Positions 57,077-58,699 of a stretch of 58,699 bases of DNA are shown here, one piece after another (position 1 is the first letter of the stretch; every line of letters starts with the position of its first letter). The notes beneath the pieces were generated by a model. That model worked only from the letters and a program-made list of their open reading frames with translations, ran no database searches and was not told the origin of the DNA. Source of the stretch: Brachyspira sp. (GTDB lineage Bacteria > Spirochaetota > Brachyspiria > Brachyspirales > Brachyspiraceae); assembly GCF_029258575.1 (NCBI RefSeq), contig NZ_JARHYI010000017.1, positions 1 to 58,699 of the forward strand. Reading direction: 5' to 3'. A program made the translations under genes and the position numbers.

Positions 57077-58699
57077 TTAAGATTTTTTGAATAATCTTGT
57101 GAATGGAAGTTCAAAATCTTTATTATTTAATATTTCTTCAATTGTTAATATTTGTACTTTAGGATATTCTGTATTAAATATATTATACTGCAGTTTAAAA
57201 TATCCTGCTCTTCTTGCTTCATTGAACATATCTTGTGTAGGTTTAGCATAACAAATAAAGCCTGCCATATCAGCTTTGTTATTTTCCATAGTACCTATTA
57301 AATCTCTAATCATACTTACTGTTACAGTTTTACTGCTTTTGACAGAAATAATCATTTTTCCTAATGTTTTTTTATCATCTTTATAGAAATATATAGAGCC
57401 GTCTATTCCTCCATCTCCGCTTTTTTTAGAAGATGCAAATCCTTTTACTCTTTCTATAGCCCAATACTGAAACTGATAGCGTCCTTCATTTTTGCTTGTA
57501 TCTTCTTTATGTATCAATTCTTTAACCTGCTCCATAGTAACAGGTATTCCGTCTATAGTGTAGTCTTTGCCTTTCATTATTACAAGCGGATAATTATCTT
57601 TTAATCTTTGTTCTATTAAAGAACCTGAAAGCATGCATATATCAATACCTATCCATTTGCGGTTAAGTTGCTGGGCAGCATCTAATGTAGTACCACATCC
57701 ACAGAAAGGATCCATCACAATATCCCCTTTTTTAGTTACAGCCTTTATTATTCTTTCTAATAATTCAGTTGGCTTCTGTGTAGGATATCCCATACGCTCT
57801 TTAGACATAGCATTAATAATGGGTATTTCCCATACATCACGCATACGCATAGTTTCTTTTATATATTGTTTATAAACTTTTCCGTCTTTATGTTTAATTT
57901 CTTTATATTTTCCATTTTCATCTTCTTTATTATATTTGGATTTTGAAAAATCGCTAATAGGTTCAGACGCTGCTTCGGCATCAAAATAATATAATTTGTT
58001 GTTCTTTGAATAGAAAAATATAACATCATGTTTTCTTTTAAAAAATCTTTTAGACTGACTTGTACCTTGATAGCTCCATATGATCTCATTGATAAAATTT
58101 TTATATCCGAATATACCGTCCAAAATTATTTTTATATAATGGCTGGCAGTAGGGTCGCAGTGTAAAAACAATGAGCCTGTATCTTTTAATTTATATCTCA
58201 TTACTCTTAATCTTCTAGCCATAAATACCAAATAAGCAAGTATTTTAGGATTTTGATATTTTAATACTTTTACCCAAGCATTCCAAAAATCTGCAAACTC
58301 TTTATTATTATCTTCTGTTTCAAGCTCATTTGCAAATTCTTTAATTTCATCAAGCTTATCTTCTGTAAGTTCCCAAGCATCGCAGAATGCTATAGCACCT
58401 TCAGGTACAGGCTGCCCCGTATTAGTTGTATATATCATATTATAATTTCTGTTGGAATTAAAAGGCGGATCTAAATATATTAAATCTATGGAATTATTAG
58501 GGATTTTATTATTCATTACATCAAGATTATCCCCATAGAAAAGTTTATTTACATAACTCTGATTTTTATTTAAAGTGTTGCTTGTTGCTTGTTGCTTGTT
58601 GCTTGTTGCTTGTTGCTTGTTGCTTGTTGCTTGTTGCTTGTTGCTTGTTGCTTGTTGCTTGTTGCTTGTTGCTTGTTGCTTGTTGCTTGTTGCTTGTTG
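57077..58699 (-). CDS. DNA methyltransferase-endonuclease fusion with an in-frame 7-bp repeat tract (5' end off-window)
   Basis: The frame stays open from 57077 to the window end, so the start is upstream. Read N to C: at least 5 copies of the heptapeptide KQQATSN encoded by the repeat, a linker TLNKNQSYVN, then KLFYGDNLDVM and motif IV DPPF. The beta-class methyltransferase domain follows, with YPTQKP and the SAM motif I DPFCGCGTT about 250 residues later. The C-terminal 135 residues hold a PD-(D/E)XK, Mrr-like nuclease pattern: GDGGIDG ... IISVKSS. So one chain can modify and cut. The ATG at 58516 lies inside the conserved F-Y-G-D-N-L-D-V-M stretch and cannot be the real start, and no start codon lies between it and the repeat. 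Target sequence unknown. Confidence 0.82.
   Translation of the reverse strand, partial: QQATSNKQQATSNKQQATSNKQQATSNKQQATSNKQQATSNTLNKNQSYVNKLFYGDNLDVMNNKIPNNSIDLIYLDPPFNSNRNYNMIYTTNTGQPVPEGAIAFCDAWELTEDKLDEIKEFANELETEDNNKEFADFWNAWVKVLKYQNPKILAYLVFMARRLRVMRYKLKDTGSLFLHCDPTASHYIKIILDGIFGYKNFINEIIWSYQGTSQSKRFFKRKHDVIFFYSKNNKLYYFDAEAASEPISDFSKSKYNKEDENGKYKEIKHKDGKVYKQYIKETMRMRDVWEIPIINAMSKERMGYPTQKPTELLERIIKAVTKKGDIVMDPFCGCGTTLDAAQQLNRKWIGIDICMLSGSLIEQRLKDNYPLVIMKGKDYTIDGIPVTMEQVKELIHKEDTSKNEGRYQFQYWAIERVKGFASSKKSGDGGIDGSIYFYKDDKKTLGKMIISVKSSKTVTVSMIRDLIGTMENNKADMAGFICYAKPTQDMFNEARRAGYFKLQYNIFNTEYPKVQILTIEEILNNKDFELPFTRLFKKS
58577..58699. repeat. Heptanucleotide tandem repeat, at least 17.5 copies of GTTGCTT, running off the window
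   Basis: The unit GTTGCTT (minus strand AAGCAAC) repeats without a single mismatch over 123 bp up to the window end. Since 7 is not a multiple of 3, each gain or loss of one copy shifts the reading frame of the methyltransferase gene that passes through it. None of the three frames of the repeat contains a stop. This is the usual make-up of a slipped-strand phase-variation tract. The true copy number is unknown because assembly stops here. Confidence 0.95.

Noticed and set aside
58514-58516. ATG 58516 as the start of the methyltransferase
   Set aside because: It falls inside the conserved FYGDNLDVM block, has no well-placed RBS, and the frame is open through the repeat to the window end.
58577-58699. 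CRISPR array
   Set aside because: The unit is only 7 bp with no spacers; it is a simple tandem repeat.

Overview
This window is a stretch of a very AT-rich bacterial chromosome that I read as Brachyspira (a spirochaete). The grounds are the strong A/T bias, the rplJ-rplL-rpoB-rpoC order, two adjacent FlaA-type periplasmic flagellar sheath genes, the Asn codon at the rifampicin Ser531 position of RpoB (known in spirochaetes), the spirochaete-like lipoproteins, and a host-derived fragment that fits a gut bacterium of a carnivore. Bases 1 to about 251 are not bacterial: they look like carnivore genomic DNA ending in an antisense CAN (tRNA-Lys) SINE, joined inside rplJ. The contig is therefore chimeric at its left edge. 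At its right edge it stops inside a 7-bp tandem repeat.

Layout. 0.25-9 kb: ribosomal stalk and RNA polymerase genes. 9-14 kb: a TDT-family transporter, a scar of a restriction-modification locus, and histidine genes hisZ, hisG and hisD, interrupted by a strongly promoted 42-residue gene on the other strand. 14-23.4 kb: RNase R-type nuclease, CAP lipoprotein, two tandem membrane-anchored DUF2726 proteins, a pseudouridine synthase, the flaA pair with a consensus promoter and terminator, MazG, glutathione peroxidase and an ankyrin protein. 23.4-24.6 kb: two decayed genes. 24.6-28.8 kb: a TetR-controlled heterodimeric ABC exporter with two identical palindromic operators. 28.8-32.8 kb: potABCD polyamine transporter on the minus strand, with an inverted-repeat-bounded element before potA.

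33-41.3 kb, mostly minus strand: a decayed cyclase-family gene, then an operon with a Lol-like ABC ATPase and permease, a LolA-like periplasmic protein, an outer-membrane barrel and a helical-repeat protein, followed upstream by further envelope genes. 41.4-46.5 kb: recF and mfd, divergent. 46.5-50.2 kb: fructose operon (DeoR-type regulator, fruK, fruA), preceded by three exact 10-bp direct repeats beside the -10 box. 50.2-55 kb: two oligopeptide-binding lipoproteins and a MATE exporter.

55-57 kb is decayed phage DNA: HK97-type portal and terminase remnants, a frameshifted gene encoding a small protein that resembles ribbon-helix-helix regulators, two tiny membrane peptides and a structured inverted-repeat element. 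The window ends in a methyltransferase-endonuclease fusion whose reading frame runs straight through at least 17 copies of a heptanucleotide repeat. This is the hallmark of a phase-variable (ON/OFF) restriction-modification gene and is the most notable item here.
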